DNA from: Ramlibacter henchirensis | Lineage (GTDB): Bacteria > Pseudomonadota > Gammaproteobacteria > Burkholderiales > Burkholderiaceae_C | DNA length: 64,000 nucleotides | Direction of reading: 5' to 3' | NCBI RefSeq assembly: GCF_004682015.1 | Contig: NZ_SMLM01000003.1 | Span: 620,001 to 684,000, forward strand | Part shown: positions 56,216 to 64,000 of the stretch, piece by piece | Layout: each line of letters opens with the position of its first letter | Numbering within the stretch: position 1 is the stretch's first letter | Made by a program: the position numbers and the translations under genes | Notes under the pieces: model-generated | What the model saw: only the letters and a program-made list of their open reading frames with translations | The model's database searches: none | Told to the model about the DNA's origin: nothing

Positions 56216-56793
56216 GGTCCGCATTGATCCAGTTTGCGCCGCAGCTGAGCGATGGCGAGGCGGATGCGCGACTTCACCGTCCCCAGCGGGATACCCAGCT
56301 CGCGCGCTATCGTGGCGTGCGGCCGTTCCTCGAAGAACGACAGTTGCAGCAACAGGGCGTGCTCGGGACGCAGTTCTGCGAGCGCAAGGTGCACGCTGCG
56401 CTCGCGTTGTGCTGTGAGCGCAAGTTCGTCCGGGCCCGCCCGGACGTCCGCGGTCTCCTGATCGACATCCCAGACGTCAATGTCGTGGTCGACCCGGGCC
56501 TCGGCAGCATCCTGGGTCGCCCGGCGGTAATGGTCGATGCGCAGGTTGCGCGTGATCGTGAAGAGCCAGGTGGACAGCGCGGCCCGCCGGGGGTCGAAGG
56601 TTGCGGCGCGCCGCCAGAGGATCACCATCGCCTCCTGGGCGAGGTCTTCGGCAACCTGCGTACGAACGCCCGACCGGACGAGATAGCCCTTGATGCGCGG
56701 CGCAAAATGCCTGAACAAGGCGGCGAACGCCTCGCGGTCGCCGTTCGTGGCCACCGCGCAGATCCATGCATTGAAGTCGTCGTTCGTCGGCAT
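56212..56793 (-). CDS. ECF RNA polymerase sigma factor (RpoE/ECF11-like)
   Basis: A 193-residue sigma factor. Region 2 includes FRHFAPRIKGYLVRSG, EDLAQEAMVILWRRAATFDP and ALSTWLFTITRNLRIDHYRR; region 4 includes LLLQLSFFEERPHATIAREL and GTVKSRIRLAIAQLRRKL. The start at 56793 (MPTNDDF) was chosen over an ATG at 56895 because a promoter-like motif (56902-56929) would start the transcript at about 56895. It is coupled to the ChrR-like anti-sigma gene. Confidence 0.88.
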   Translation of the reverse strand: MPTNDDFNAWICAVATNGDREAFAALFRHFAPRIKGYLVRSGVRTQVAEDLAQEAMVILWRRAATFDPRRAALSTWLFTITRNLRIDHYRRATQDAAEARVDHDIDVWDVDQETADVRAGPDELALTAQRERSVHLALAELRPEHALLLQLSFFEERPHATIARELGIPLGTVKSRIRLAIAQLRRKLDQCGP

Positions 56794-56901
56794 ACAGCTG
56801 CGAGCGGGCCTGTCCGTCCGGTCGCCGACGCGCGCCGCGCGCGGGCTGTTGGGACTGCGAGCCCACGCCTGCGTCGGTTCCACGACAAGGTTCATGGGCT
56901 C

Positions 56902-56929
56902 TCTACGCCTCGGGGATGCAATTGGATCA
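56902..56929 (-). promoter_or_regulatory. ECF11-like promoter of the sigma gene
   Basis: On the minus strand, TGATCC (56929-56924), a 16-base spacer and CGTAGA (56907-56902). From memory, RpoE/ChrR-type promoters have TGATCC and a CGTA-containing -10 at this distance. Self-activation of the sigma gene is likely. Confidence 0.6.
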
Positions 56930-57103
56930 CGAGCCCCGCCGGCTGGAGGGCCAGCCGTGCCTGTTCAGCACGATGCGGCGCGGTCCTACAAACCGGCGTT
57001 CCGGCGCCTGCGTACCAGACTCTCCATGCCCATTTCCAGGATGCGTGGCCGTTCATCCCTCCATACCCCAACCGCTCTCGCAGCAGCAGCGTCAGGAGCC
57101 TTC

Positions 57104-58615
57104 ATGAAATTCCCATTGCCCGCAGCCGGGGCTGCCCTCGCGCTTTGCGCCGCATCGGCAAGCTTCGCGTCCAGCCACCGCGAAGCACCGGCGCTCACCG
57201 GAATGCCGAAGGTGGACGCCACCGACCTGTACATATTCCGCAGCTACGAAAGCGGACGGCAGGGCTACGTGACGATCCTTGCCAACTACATGCCGTTTCA
57301 GGACCCGCAGGGCGGGCCCAACTACTACATGTTCGACCCGGACGCGCTGTACGAGATCCACGTCGACAACAACGGCGACGGGAAGGAAGACATCTCCTTC
57401 CAGTTCAGCTTCCAGAACACGTCCAAAGGCACGCCCCTCACCGTGGGCGGCAAGCAGGTCAAGATCCCGCTGATCATCAACGGCCCGGTCTCGGGCGTGA
57501 ACCCGGACACCCTGCTCGTGCGCGAGACCTACTCGATGAACGTGGTCCGCGGCGACCGGCGTGGTGGCACCCGATCGAGCGTGGCCAATGCGAGCGGCGG
57601 CGGCAGCAGCTTCGATAAGCCCGTGGACAACATCGGCGAGAAGACGTTCGGCGGCGGCGGCTATGCAGCCTATGCGGCACAGCACATCTACACGGTGAAC
57701 GTGCCGGGCTGCAACGCGCCAGGCAAGGTCTTCGTCGGACAGCGCAAGGAGCCCTTCTACATCGCGGTGGGCAAGAGCTTCGACCTCTTCAACCTGAACC
57801 CGCTGGGGCCGGAGGACGGCGGCAACAACAACGACCTGGAATCCAAGAACGTCAGCACCATCGCGATGGAACTGCCGATCGAATGCCTGACGAACGGCAG
57901 CGATCCCGTGATCGGCGCCTTCACGACGGCAAGCGTACGACAGGCGAAGCTGGTGGACGGCAATCCGCCCAGCGGTCTGGGCGGCGCGGCGAAGTCGGGC
58001 GGTGCATGGGCGCAGGTCTCGCGCCTGGGCATGCCATTGGTCAACGAGCTGGTGGTCGGGCTGGACGACAAGGACCGCTTCAACGCGTCCAAGCCGCGCG
58101 ATGACGCGAGGTTCCTCGACTACGTGACGAACCCCACCTTGCCGGCGCTGATCCAGACGCTGTTCCCGAGCGCCGTGGCGCCCACGAAGTTCCCGCGAAG
58201 CGACCTCGTGGCGGCGTTTCTCACCGGCATCACGGGGCTGAATCGACCGCAGAACGTGGTGCCCAGCGAGATGCTCCGGCTGAACACCTCCATCGCCCCG
58301 ACCGCGGCCGGTGCGCAGAACCCGCTGGGCGTCGCCGGCGGTGACAACGCTGGCTTCCCCAATGGTCGCCGTCCCGCCGATGACACGGTGGACCTCTCGC
58401 TGCGCGTGGCGATGGGTGCGCTGTGCGTGCTGACCGGAGCGAACGACACGCTGCAGGTGGGTTGCGCGCCCTCCGACGCACCCGCCGGCGGGTTGGCCCT
58501 GACGGACGGCGTGCGCAAGACGACGGCCGATTACGGCAATGCATTCCCGTACCTAACCACGCCGATCCCGGGCAACTTCAATCCTCCGGCCGCGGCGGGT
58601 ACCACCTTCCCCTGA
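57104..58615 (+). CDS. DUF4331 exported protein
   Basis: A 503-residue protein with a signal peptide ending at ASFASSHREAP. The DUF4331 pattern follows: SHREAPALTGMPKVDATDLY, FRSYESGRQGYVTILANYMP, LYEIHVDNNGDGKEDISF and VGLDDKDRFNASKPRDD. The role of this family is not known. AGGAG precedes the ATG. It heads a run of five plus-strand genes and is divergent from the sigma gene. Confidence 0.88.
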   Translation: MKFPLPAAGAALALCAASASFASSHREAPALTGMPKVDATDLYIFRSYESGRQGYVTILANYMPFQDPQGGPNYYMFDPDALYEIHVDNNGDGKEDISFQFSFQNTSKGTPLTVGGKQVKIPLIINGPVSGVNPDTLLVRETYSMNVVRGDRRGGTRSSVANASGGGSSFDKPVDNIGEKTFGGGGYAAYAAQHIYTVNVPGCNAPGKVFVGQRKEPFYIAVGKSFDLFNLNPLGPEDGGNNNDLESKNVSTIAMELPIECLTNGSDPVIGAFTTASVRQAKLVDGNPPSGLGGAAKSGGAWAQVSRLGMPLVNELVVGLDDKDRFNASKPRDDARFLDYVTNPTLPALIQTLFPSAVAPTKFPRSDLVAAFLTGITGLNRPQNVVPSEMLRLNTSIAPTAAGAQNPLGVAGGDNAGFPNGRRPADDTVDLSLRVAMGALCVLTGANDTLQVGCAPSDAPAGGLALTDGVRKTTADYGNAFPYLTTPIPGNFNPPAAAGTTFP

Positions 58616-58630
58616 GCAGGAGATGCGGCC

Positions 58631-58900
58631 ATGAACCTGAAAAATGCGCTCACCGTGGCTGCTGCGGCCGTCGTGGTGGCCGCCTGCGGTGGCGGTGGCG
58701 GCGGCAACGGAACTGTGGCAGGCGAGAACCTCGGCTCGAACAGTGGCGGCAGCGTGCCGCAGTCCGCGCTAGGCAGCAGCAGCGCCCTCGTCGCCTACAT
58801 GACGCGGCTGATCGGCAACAGCAGCGACTCCGCCGAGCCGCTCACGCTGGGTGACATCACGCTCCCTGTCGACGACACCGCGGAATCGGCCGCCTTGTGA
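58631..58900 (+). CDS. Small lipoprotein
   Basis: An 89-residue protein with a lipobox (AAAVVVAACGGGG) near residue 19, followed by a Gly/Ser-rich stretch and a short conserved-looking end. It would be anchored to a membrane by its cysteine. It lies 15 bases after the DUF4331 gene. Function unknown. Confidence 0.72.
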   Translation: MNLKNALTVAAAAVVVAACGGGGGGNGTVAGENLGSNSGGSVPQSALGSSSALVAYMTRLIGNSSDSAEPLTLGDITLPVDDTAESAAL

Positions 58901-58907
58901 GCAGTCC

Positions 58908-59537
58908 GTGCCGACTGCCCATGCCTCGGCCGTGCAGTCGGCACACGGTCCGCTGCGCCGGGGAGCGGTCTTCTCGACGGCTCTCTGCTTGCTCTGCGGA
59001 ACCGCACTCGCGCACACGGAGCAGTCCGCCACAGGCGGGTTGATGTCCGGCCTGCTCCACCCAGTTCAAGGCCTGGACCACCTGCTCGCCATGGTGGCGG
59101 TCGGCATCTGGGGCGCGTTCCTGGGGGCGCCTCTCGTCTGGGCTCTGCCGGTGGTCTTTCCCCTGTTGATGGTCATCGGCGCGGTGCTGGGAATCGCCGG
59201 AGTGCCGGTGGCCTCCGTGGAGGCGGGGATCGCAATCTCCGTGGTGCTGCTCGGGTCGGTCATCCTGACGGGCTGGCGCGCCCCTGTTGCGGCGGCGCTG
59301 GCGTTGGTCGCCGTGTTCGGGGTTTTGCACGGCCATGCGCACGGTACGGAGTTGCCGGAGGCTGCATCGCCTGCTGCCTATTCCGCGGGATTCGTCATCG
59401 CCACCGGCCTGCTGCACGTCGCGGGCATCGCACTCGGGCGGCTGGATTGCCTTCCGCGAGGAAGGGCGTTGCTGCGGGGGACCGGCGCGGCCATGGCGTT
59501 GGCCGGTACCTGGATGCTCGCGAGGGTCTGGTCGTGA
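58908..59537 (+). CDS. HupE/UreJ family membrane protein
   Basis: A 209-residue protein with a signal-like first helix ending ALAHTEQ, then GLLHPVQGLDHLLAMVAVGI, the family metal-site pattern, and about five more helices, with HGHAHGTELP near the middle. HupE proteins carry nickel or cobalt. The GTG start at 58908 is 8 bases after the lipoprotein stop; the start is uncertain. It overlaps the next gene (GTGA). Confidence 0.85.
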   Translation: MPTAHASAVQSAHGPLRRGAVFSTALCLLCGTALAHTEQSATGGLMSGLLHPVQGLDHLLAMVAVGIWGAFLGAPLVWALPVVFPLLMVIGAVLGIAGVPVASVEAGIAISVVLLGSVILTGWRAPVAAALALVAVFGVLHGHAHGTELPEAASPAAYSAGFVIATGLLHVAGIALGRLDCLPRGRALLRGTGAAMALAGTWMLARVWS

Positions 59538-60328
59538 GAGTCCTGCTCGCCGTCTGGTTGTTGATGGCAGTGCTGCCGGTGCGAGCCCACGACAGCTGGC
59601 TCGCGCATGCTTCCAGCGAAGCGGACACGAGATTGCTCCGCCTGCAGCTCGCGACCGGGTCACGCTTTCCGCTGCGCGAATCGGCGCCGTCCGCCTCGAG
59701 CATCGCGCAAGCAGGCTGCCGCAGCGCCGCGACTTCGGGCCAGGTCCCGTTGACCCCACGGCAGCAGCATGCCCGATACCTTGAGCTGCGTGCCCGGGCC
59801 GACGCTTCGGGTGGCGCCGCCTGCTGGGTCGAACTCAAGGCGCAGGACGTGGAAATGACGCCTGAACTGGTCGCCACCTACTTCTCCGAAATCCGCCCCC
59901 AGGCGCAGGCCGTGGAACGGTGGAAGCAGCAGCAGGCCGGCGGCATCGGGTGGCGCGAGAGCTACCGCAAGTCCATCAGGATCGAAGTGCCGCCCGCTGG
60001 CGACGCGCCGGTGCCCCCTGACTTGCGTCGGCCACAAGGGCTGGGGATGGAAATCGTTCCGGTGGGCGGCGAATCCATCCGCGCTGGCCAGCCGTTCACC
60101 TATCAGTTGCTGCGGGATGGAGCGCCCCTCGCGAAGCAGTGGCTCGAGTTCGTCAACGAACGCCATACGCTTGGTGTGTGGCGCCAGACGGACGCGCAAG
60201 GGCAGGTACGCCAAGCCCTGCCCTTCGGCGGTGGATGGCTTCTGCGTGCAACACGAGTGGAGCCGCCGGAGCAGGACGCGAGTCCGTGGCGCAGCCGCTT
60301 CGCGACGCTTCTGGTGCATGTTCGCTGA
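59534..60328 (+). CDS. DUF4198-like exported protein
   Basis: A 264-residue protein with a signal peptide (VLLAVWLLMAVLPVRAHDSW). The mature start HDSWLAHAS and later GMEIVPVGGESIRAGQPFTY and FVNERHTLGVWRQTDAQGQV match the DUF4198 pattern, found next to metal carriers. GTG at 59534 overlaps the HupE stop, so the two are coupled. Confidence 0.8.
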   Translation: MRVLLAVWLLMAVLPVRAHDSWLAHASSEADTRLLRLQLATGSRFPLRESAPSASSIAQAGCRSAATSGQVPLTPRQQHARYLELRARADASGGAACWVELKAQDVEMTPELVATYFSEIRPQAQAVERWKQQQAGGIGWRESYRKSIRIEVPPAGDAPVPPDLRRPQGLGMEIVPVGGESIRAGQPFTYQLLRDGAPLAKQWLEFVNERHTLGVWRQTDAQGQVRQALPFGGGWLLRATRVEPPEQDASPWRSRFATLLVHVR

Positions 60329-60836
60329 CCGTGCCGCAGAAGCCGCCGACGGCGCGCTTCATTTGCTTCAGCAGCCGATGGCTTTGGGCGTGCTCACATC
60401 CGTGGCGCTGGTGATCCGGGACGTGCGGCGAGAGCGCGTGGTTCCGGCGGCGGCTTTGTTCGTGTCGGCGGCCACTGTCACGCTCGCGCTCCAATCCGCC
60501 GGCTGGCATGCAACGTTCGTGGCGGGATGCCTCGTGGTGTTCGGCGCCGTCTGCGCTGCCGCCATCCAGCCGTCACTTCTCGTGATGCTGGCGCTTTGCG
60601 CGACGGCAGGCTTCGCTCTAGGCTTCGGTGCAGGAGTGCCATTCGCGACTGCTGCGGAAGCATTCGGCGCACTGTCCACCGCCGGCTTGATCTTGCTCGC
60701 GCTTCACGCGAGCTGGCAGGTCGCGAGTGGAAGATGGCCGGAATCGCCTCTGCGGCGGCTGGCCCCGCGCGTAATAGCCGCCTGGCTGACGGCTTTGGGT
60801 TTGCTGATGCTGGCCCTCGCACTGCTGCGTCGGTGA
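60318..60836 (+). CDS. Hypothetical multi-helix membrane protein
   Basis: A 172-residue protein with about five hydrophobic helices (PMALGVLTSVALVI; FVAGCLVVFGAVCAAAI; LALCATAGFALGFGAGVPF). It overlaps the DUF4198-like gene by 11 bases, so it is likely co-translated. Its family is not recognised. It could be a second carrier subunit of the same operon. Confidence 0.68.
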   Translation: MFADRAAEAADGALHLLQQPMALGVLTSVALVIRDVRRERVVPAAALFVSAATVTLALQSAGWHATFVAGCLVVFGAVCAAAIQPSLLVMLALCATAGFALGFGAGVPFATAAEAFGALSTAGLILLALHASWQVASGRWPESPLRRLAPRVIAAWLTALGLLMLALALLRR

Positions 60837-60909
60837 GGTGCGCCGACGTTTTCGCGCCGGCAGCGCTGCGCGTGCAAACGAAAAAGATCGACACGGACCC
60901 ATTGGATGG

Positions 60910-60937
60910 CGATCCACGGAGTCACCACACGCGTATT
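60910..60937 (+). promoter_or_regulatory. ECF11-like promoter of the DUF3455 gene
   Basis: CGATCC (60910-60915), a 16-base spacer, then CGTATT (60932-60937), 30 bases upstream of the DUF3455 start. It has the same spacing and -10 core as the motif of the sigma gene (TGATCC/CGTAGA). A single base differs in the -35. Confidence 0.5.
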
Positions 60938-60967
60938 CACTTCACCAACCCCTCGAAGGAAATGCAC

Positions 60968-61747
60968 ATGCGACTCTCCACCCGAATCCAGCTCTGCGGC
61001 GTCGCCGCCGTGTTTGCGTCCGCAGCCCAGGCCACACCCCTGCGTACAGAAGACGTTCCCAGGATCACCAATGGCGGCACGGGCTTCATCGGCGTCACCG
61101 AATCCGCCGGCACGGACGCGCGGCCCGAGATGTCGGCCGCACGGGCCGCTCCGGCTACCAGCAGCGTGCCCGTCGCGGCCGGCGAGGCGAGTACGGTGGT
61201 CAACGGCCAGCCGAACCGCGATCCCAACGACCCGGCGCTGCGCGCAGCCTCGACACGCGCCATGGGGGCGTCACCGGCAGCCTTCGACCAGGGCAGCCTG
61301 CCGATGGCAGTGCAGGTGCCTGCCGGCCACAAGGTCGCGATGGAGACCGTGGGCGCCGGAGAGATCACCTACGCGTGCCGGGCCAAGGCCGGTATGCCGG
61401 GTCAGTTCGACTGGGCCTTCGAGGGCCCGGATGCGCGCCTCACCGATCGCAGCGGCAAGGTCGTCGGCCGCTACTTCGGCCCGCCCGCCACTTGGGAGAA
61501 CGTGGATGGGTCGAGGGTGACGGCAACGCAGATCGCCGTGTATCCGGCGGCGGCGGGGAGCATCCCGTTGCAACTCGTCAAGGCCGACCCGGCCGGCGGC
61601 AATGGCGCCCTGAACGGCACAACGTACATCCAACGAGTGGCCACCCAGGGCGGCGTCGCGCCCGCAGCTTCCTGCACCCAGGCGAATGTTGGGGCGAAGC
61701 AGGTGGTGAAGTACCAAGCCGACTACATCTTCTACAAGGCCGCTTAA
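60968..61747 (+). CDS. DUF3455 exported protein
   Basis: A 259-residue protein with a signal peptide (LCGVAAVFASAAQA). The DUF3455 pattern follows: VQVPAGHKVAMETVGAGEIT, YACRAKAG, FDWAFEGPDARLTDRSGKVV, GRYFGPPATWENVDGS and IQRVATQGGVAP. GAAGGAA precedes the ATG at 60968; an ATG at 60962 is an alternative. The role is unknown; an ECF-type promoter precedes it. Confidence 0.88.
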   Translation: MRLSTRIQLCGVAAVFASAAQATPLRTEDVPRITNGGTGFIGVTESAGTDARPEMSAARAAPATSSVPVAAGEASTVVNGQPNRDPNDPALRAASTRAMGASPAAFDQGSLPMAVQVPAGHKVAMETVGAGEITYACRAKAGMPGQFDWAFEGPDARLTDRSGKVVGRYFGPPATWENVDGSRVTATQIAVYPAAAGSIPLQLVKADPAGGNGALNGTTYIQRVATQGGVAPAASCTQANVGAKQVVKYQADYIFYKAA

Positions 61748-62417
61748 AGGCCGGGCTTCGTCCCGCGGCCAGCATCTCGCTGGCCGCCCACTGACGTTCG
61801 TTTCAGCAGCCAATCGGGGGCAAAACTCCTCGCGATCATCGCGACCTCCACTTGCTTCTGCGCATGGCACGCACGCCAGCGCTTTCGCCACTTTGGCTCC
61901 GATCATACGTGCCGTCTTGAGGTCTCCCGACGCGAACGCGCTCGCCGCGGGCGCTGAATGGCTCGCCGTACGTCGATGACGTATTCGTCGCGATCTGGCC
62001 GAAGACGCGCTCTACCTATGAGCCGACGAAGAGAGTCGGTGGCAGTGCGAGGCGTCGGGCAGCCGCAGCTTCATACACGCGGGAGGAAAGCAGCGTGCGA
62101 AATTCTGGTCGCCGATGCCGTGGACTCCCCCGCCCTCATTTGGCCTTCGGTGCAACTTGCCGCACTACGCGCCCGCGCCGGCGAGTTCCCGGCGGCGCTT
62201 GCCTTGTCATGCCTGCTGTAGAACTGAGCAGTGTGTTGCCTTACTTGCGGCAAAACCGCCAGCCTGCTCCTGACGGTCTGCGAGATTTACGTCCAAAGCA
62301 GTCCAAAGAAGAACCGGCGGCCCGTCCGGATCCGCGGGATTGATGCGCGCCTCTCCTGTTGCCGAGACCTTTCGCGCGCTTAGCGGCCGTTCAGTCTGCT
62401 GAGCACCGGAATGCTGC
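61748..62417. other. Gap, no gene seen
   Basis: 670 bases between the DUF3455 gene and the PAS kinase. Short frames on both strands have no recognisable pattern or good start. No tRNA, repeat or terminator was found. It may hold decayed DNA. Confidence 0.4.
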
Positions 62418-63932
62418 TCAATGGAGGTCCGCTGGCAGCGGTAGTGTTGCCCTGAATGTCGCGCCCTGCCCGGGACCGCGGCTGTGTGCCTGCAGCGTGC
62501 CTCCGTGCAACTGCATAAGGGATCGAGCAAGGGCCAAGCCCACGCCCAAGCCGCCTTGTGCGCGGCCTGCCGATCCCGGCAACTGAGTGAACAGGCTGAA
62601 AAGCCGTTCGGCTTCCGCCGAGCTGAATCCGATTCCCCGATCCTCTACTTCGAAGAGAACGCTTTCCCCGGTGCTGCAACAGCGAAGCGTGATCACTTGA
62701 CCCGGATCGCTGTACTTCGAAGCGTTGGTCAACAGATTGACGAGTACCTGGGCGAGCCGGACAGGATCAGCCGACAGGCGAAGGTCAAGATCCACGTGCG
62801 ACTGCAGTTCCAGGCGTTGTGACTTGGCGTCGAGCATCGATTGCGCCGTCTGCATCGCAAGCCGCAGTACGTCGCCGACCGCAATCAACTCTTTCCGCAG
62901 CTCGACTTTCCCCCGTGCGACACGGGCGACGTCGAGTAGGTCGTCCAGCAAGCGGGACATCACCGAAACTTGCCGCCGTATCACGTCGACGGCCAAGTCG
63001 ATCTTCTCGGGCCGAAGACCGCGGCGGGCGAGGATTTCGGCCGCAGTGCGCACCGGCGACAAGGGATTCCGCAGCTCGTGTGCCAGCGTCGCGATGAACT
63101 CATCCTTCCGGCGGTCTGCTGCACGCAACGCCGATTCACTCTGCTGCAGCGCTTGCAGCGCCTCCTGCAGTTCCCGTTCCGCCCTGAGGCGCTCCGTGAC
63201 ATCCCGCAGCGTCGCGGTGAACATGGGCGGTGCACCGTGCACGACCGCTATCGAGAGTTCGACTGGAAACTCCTGCCCGTCGGCCCGCATGGCTTCCACC
63301 TCGATGCGGCGACCGATGACGGGCCCGATTCCGCTGTCGAGAAAACGCCTCAGACCGGCCTCGTGCGCTGCTCGGAGGCGGGGCGGGATGATCAACTCGC
63401 TCAGGCGACGATCAATGGCCTCGTGTCGCCGGTAACCGAAGATGGATTCGGCCGCGCGGTTGAAGTCCAGCAGCCGACCTTCCGCGTCCATCGTGATGAT
63501 CGCGTCGAGGGACGCGTCGAGGATCGCCGCTTTGCGCGCATCGGCTTGCGCCAGTGCGTCGATGGCCCGCCGCAGGGCCGGGATCTCGCGGGTGAAGACA
63601 CGCGCATGGATGAACCTGCCGTCATTGCGGAGGACTGAGGCTGAGACAAGTACATGCCGCTCTGCCCCCTCGCGAGAGCGCAGAGTGACCTCCGCGCTGT
63701 TGAGGTCCTCACCCTTGCGCAAGCGTTCCAGGTGGTCCGCAGCCAAGACCGAATCGGCGTAGAAGGCGGTGAAGCTCTGGCCGGCCAGTTGCTCGCGGGT
63801 GCTGCCCAGAAGCTCAGCAAGGGCATGGTTCGACTGACGGATGCGACCGTCTTCCGTCTGGAAATGAAGCCCGACCGGAGCGTTATCGAAGAAATCCGAC
63901 AGGTCGTCGCGCGTTGCTTGGGGCTGGTGCAT
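62418..63932 (-). CDS. PAS-domain sensor histidine kinase
   Basis: A 504-residue soluble kinase. PAS 1 spans residues ~10-125 (FFDNAPVGLHFQTEDGRIRQ). PAS 2 spans ~135-250 (ILDASLDAIITMDAEGRLLD, VTERLRAERELQ). HisKA has FIATLAHELRNPLSPVRTAA (His ~283), and the HATPase has LLTNASKYSDPGQ, EVEDRGIGFSS and GLGVGLALARS. No receiver or membrane helix is present. The ATG at 63932 was chosen; its partner regulator is not in the window. Confidence 0.9.
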   Translation of the reverse strand: MHQPQATRDDLSDFFDNAPVGLHFQTEDGRIRQSNHALAELLGSTREQLAGQSFTAFYADSVLAADHLERLRKGEDLNSAEVTLRSREGAERHVLVSASVLRNDGRFIHARVFTREIPALRRAIDALAQADARKAAILDASLDAIITMDAEGRLLDFNRAAESIFGYRRHEAIDRRLSELIIPPRLRAAHEAGLRRFLDSGIGPVIGRRIEVEAMRADGQEFPVELSIAVVHGAPPMFTATLRDVTERLRAERELQEALQALQQSESALRAADRRKDEFIATLAHELRNPLSPVRTAAEILARRGLRPEKIDLAVDVIRRQVSVMSRLLDDLLDVARVARGKVELRKELIAVGDVLRLAMQTAQSMLDAKSQRLELQSHVDLDLRLSADPVRLAQVLVNLLTNASKYSDPGQVITLRCCSTGESVLFEVEDRGIGFSSAEAERLFSLFTQLPGSAGRAQGGLGVGLALARSLMQLHGGTLQAHSRGPGQGATFRATLPLPADLH

Positions 63933-64000
63933 CAAGGCCGGGATTCTCGCCCACGCCGGAGAGCGGCGTCACGTCGTGAACCTGGCTCGCATAGCTTCTG

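Noticed and set aside
61958..62221. Short frames in the gap before the PAS kinase
   Set aside because: Basic, low-information translations on both strands with no start signal or family match.

Overview
The window is about 68% G+C with tightly packed ATGA-linked genes. Its gene content (split msrB-yciB-bolA-ppiC, purL-map-glnD-def, smc-zipA-ligA, dapC-dapD-pilU-dapE-prmB, Bug receptor, full liv transporter) points to a betaproteobacterium of the order Burkholderiales, most like Comamonadaceae (Ramlibacter/Variovorax type). This placement rests on gene order and protein style recalled from memory, not on a database search.

Layout. (1) 1-13.8 kb: the tail of an unknown gene, then a hybrid sensor kinase. 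Next comes a five-gene branched-chain amino-acid-type ABC transporter (livK-livH-livM-livG-livF, minus strand) and an acyl-CoA ligase. A three-gene signalling cassette on the minus strand ends the region: an N-acyl synthase-like GNAT protein, a CqsS-like hybrid kinase and a receiver-kinase. The kinase at 200-2296 is a paralogue of the CqsS-like kinase. (2) 13.9-46.3 kb: ordinary chromosomal housekeeping genes for protein repair and folding, purine synthesis, nitrogen regulation, DNA ligase, condensin, lysine/diaminopimelate synthesis and pilus retraction, with several small uncharacterised proteins. (3) 46.4-50.6 kb: an integrative element in a tRNA-Lys gene. Only the 3' half of the tRNA remains at the left junction. 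It is followed by inverted and direct repeats, a tyrosine recombinase, two operator-like palindromes, an AlpA-type regulator and phage-replication-like genes. (4) 50.6-55.5 kb: a decayed patch bounded by two copies of a palindromic repeat. It carries a broken ATP-dependent DNA ligase, a broken and fused sigma/anti-sigma copy, and second copies of two small chromosomal genes. (5) 55.5-61.7 kb: an ECF sigma factor with a ChrR-type zinc/cupin anti-sigma factor, then envelope genes (DUF4331, lipoprotein, HupE-like, DUF4198-like, membrane protein, DUF3455). (6) 62.4-64 kb: a PAS sensor kinase.

The strongest candidate for an undescribed system is the minus-strand cassette at 9380-13743. A FeeM-like acyl transferase sits 1 nt upstream of a sensor kinase whose membrane domain resembles Vibrio CqsS, with no CqsA present, and the synthase reading frame is broken exactly at a run of eight A residues. 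The second is the sigma/ChrR-like pair, with matching promoter-like motifs in front of the sigma gene and of a DUF3455 gene 4 kb away. The third is an asymmetric LivF/LivG pair in which both altered ATPase motifs fall in the same composite ATP site.
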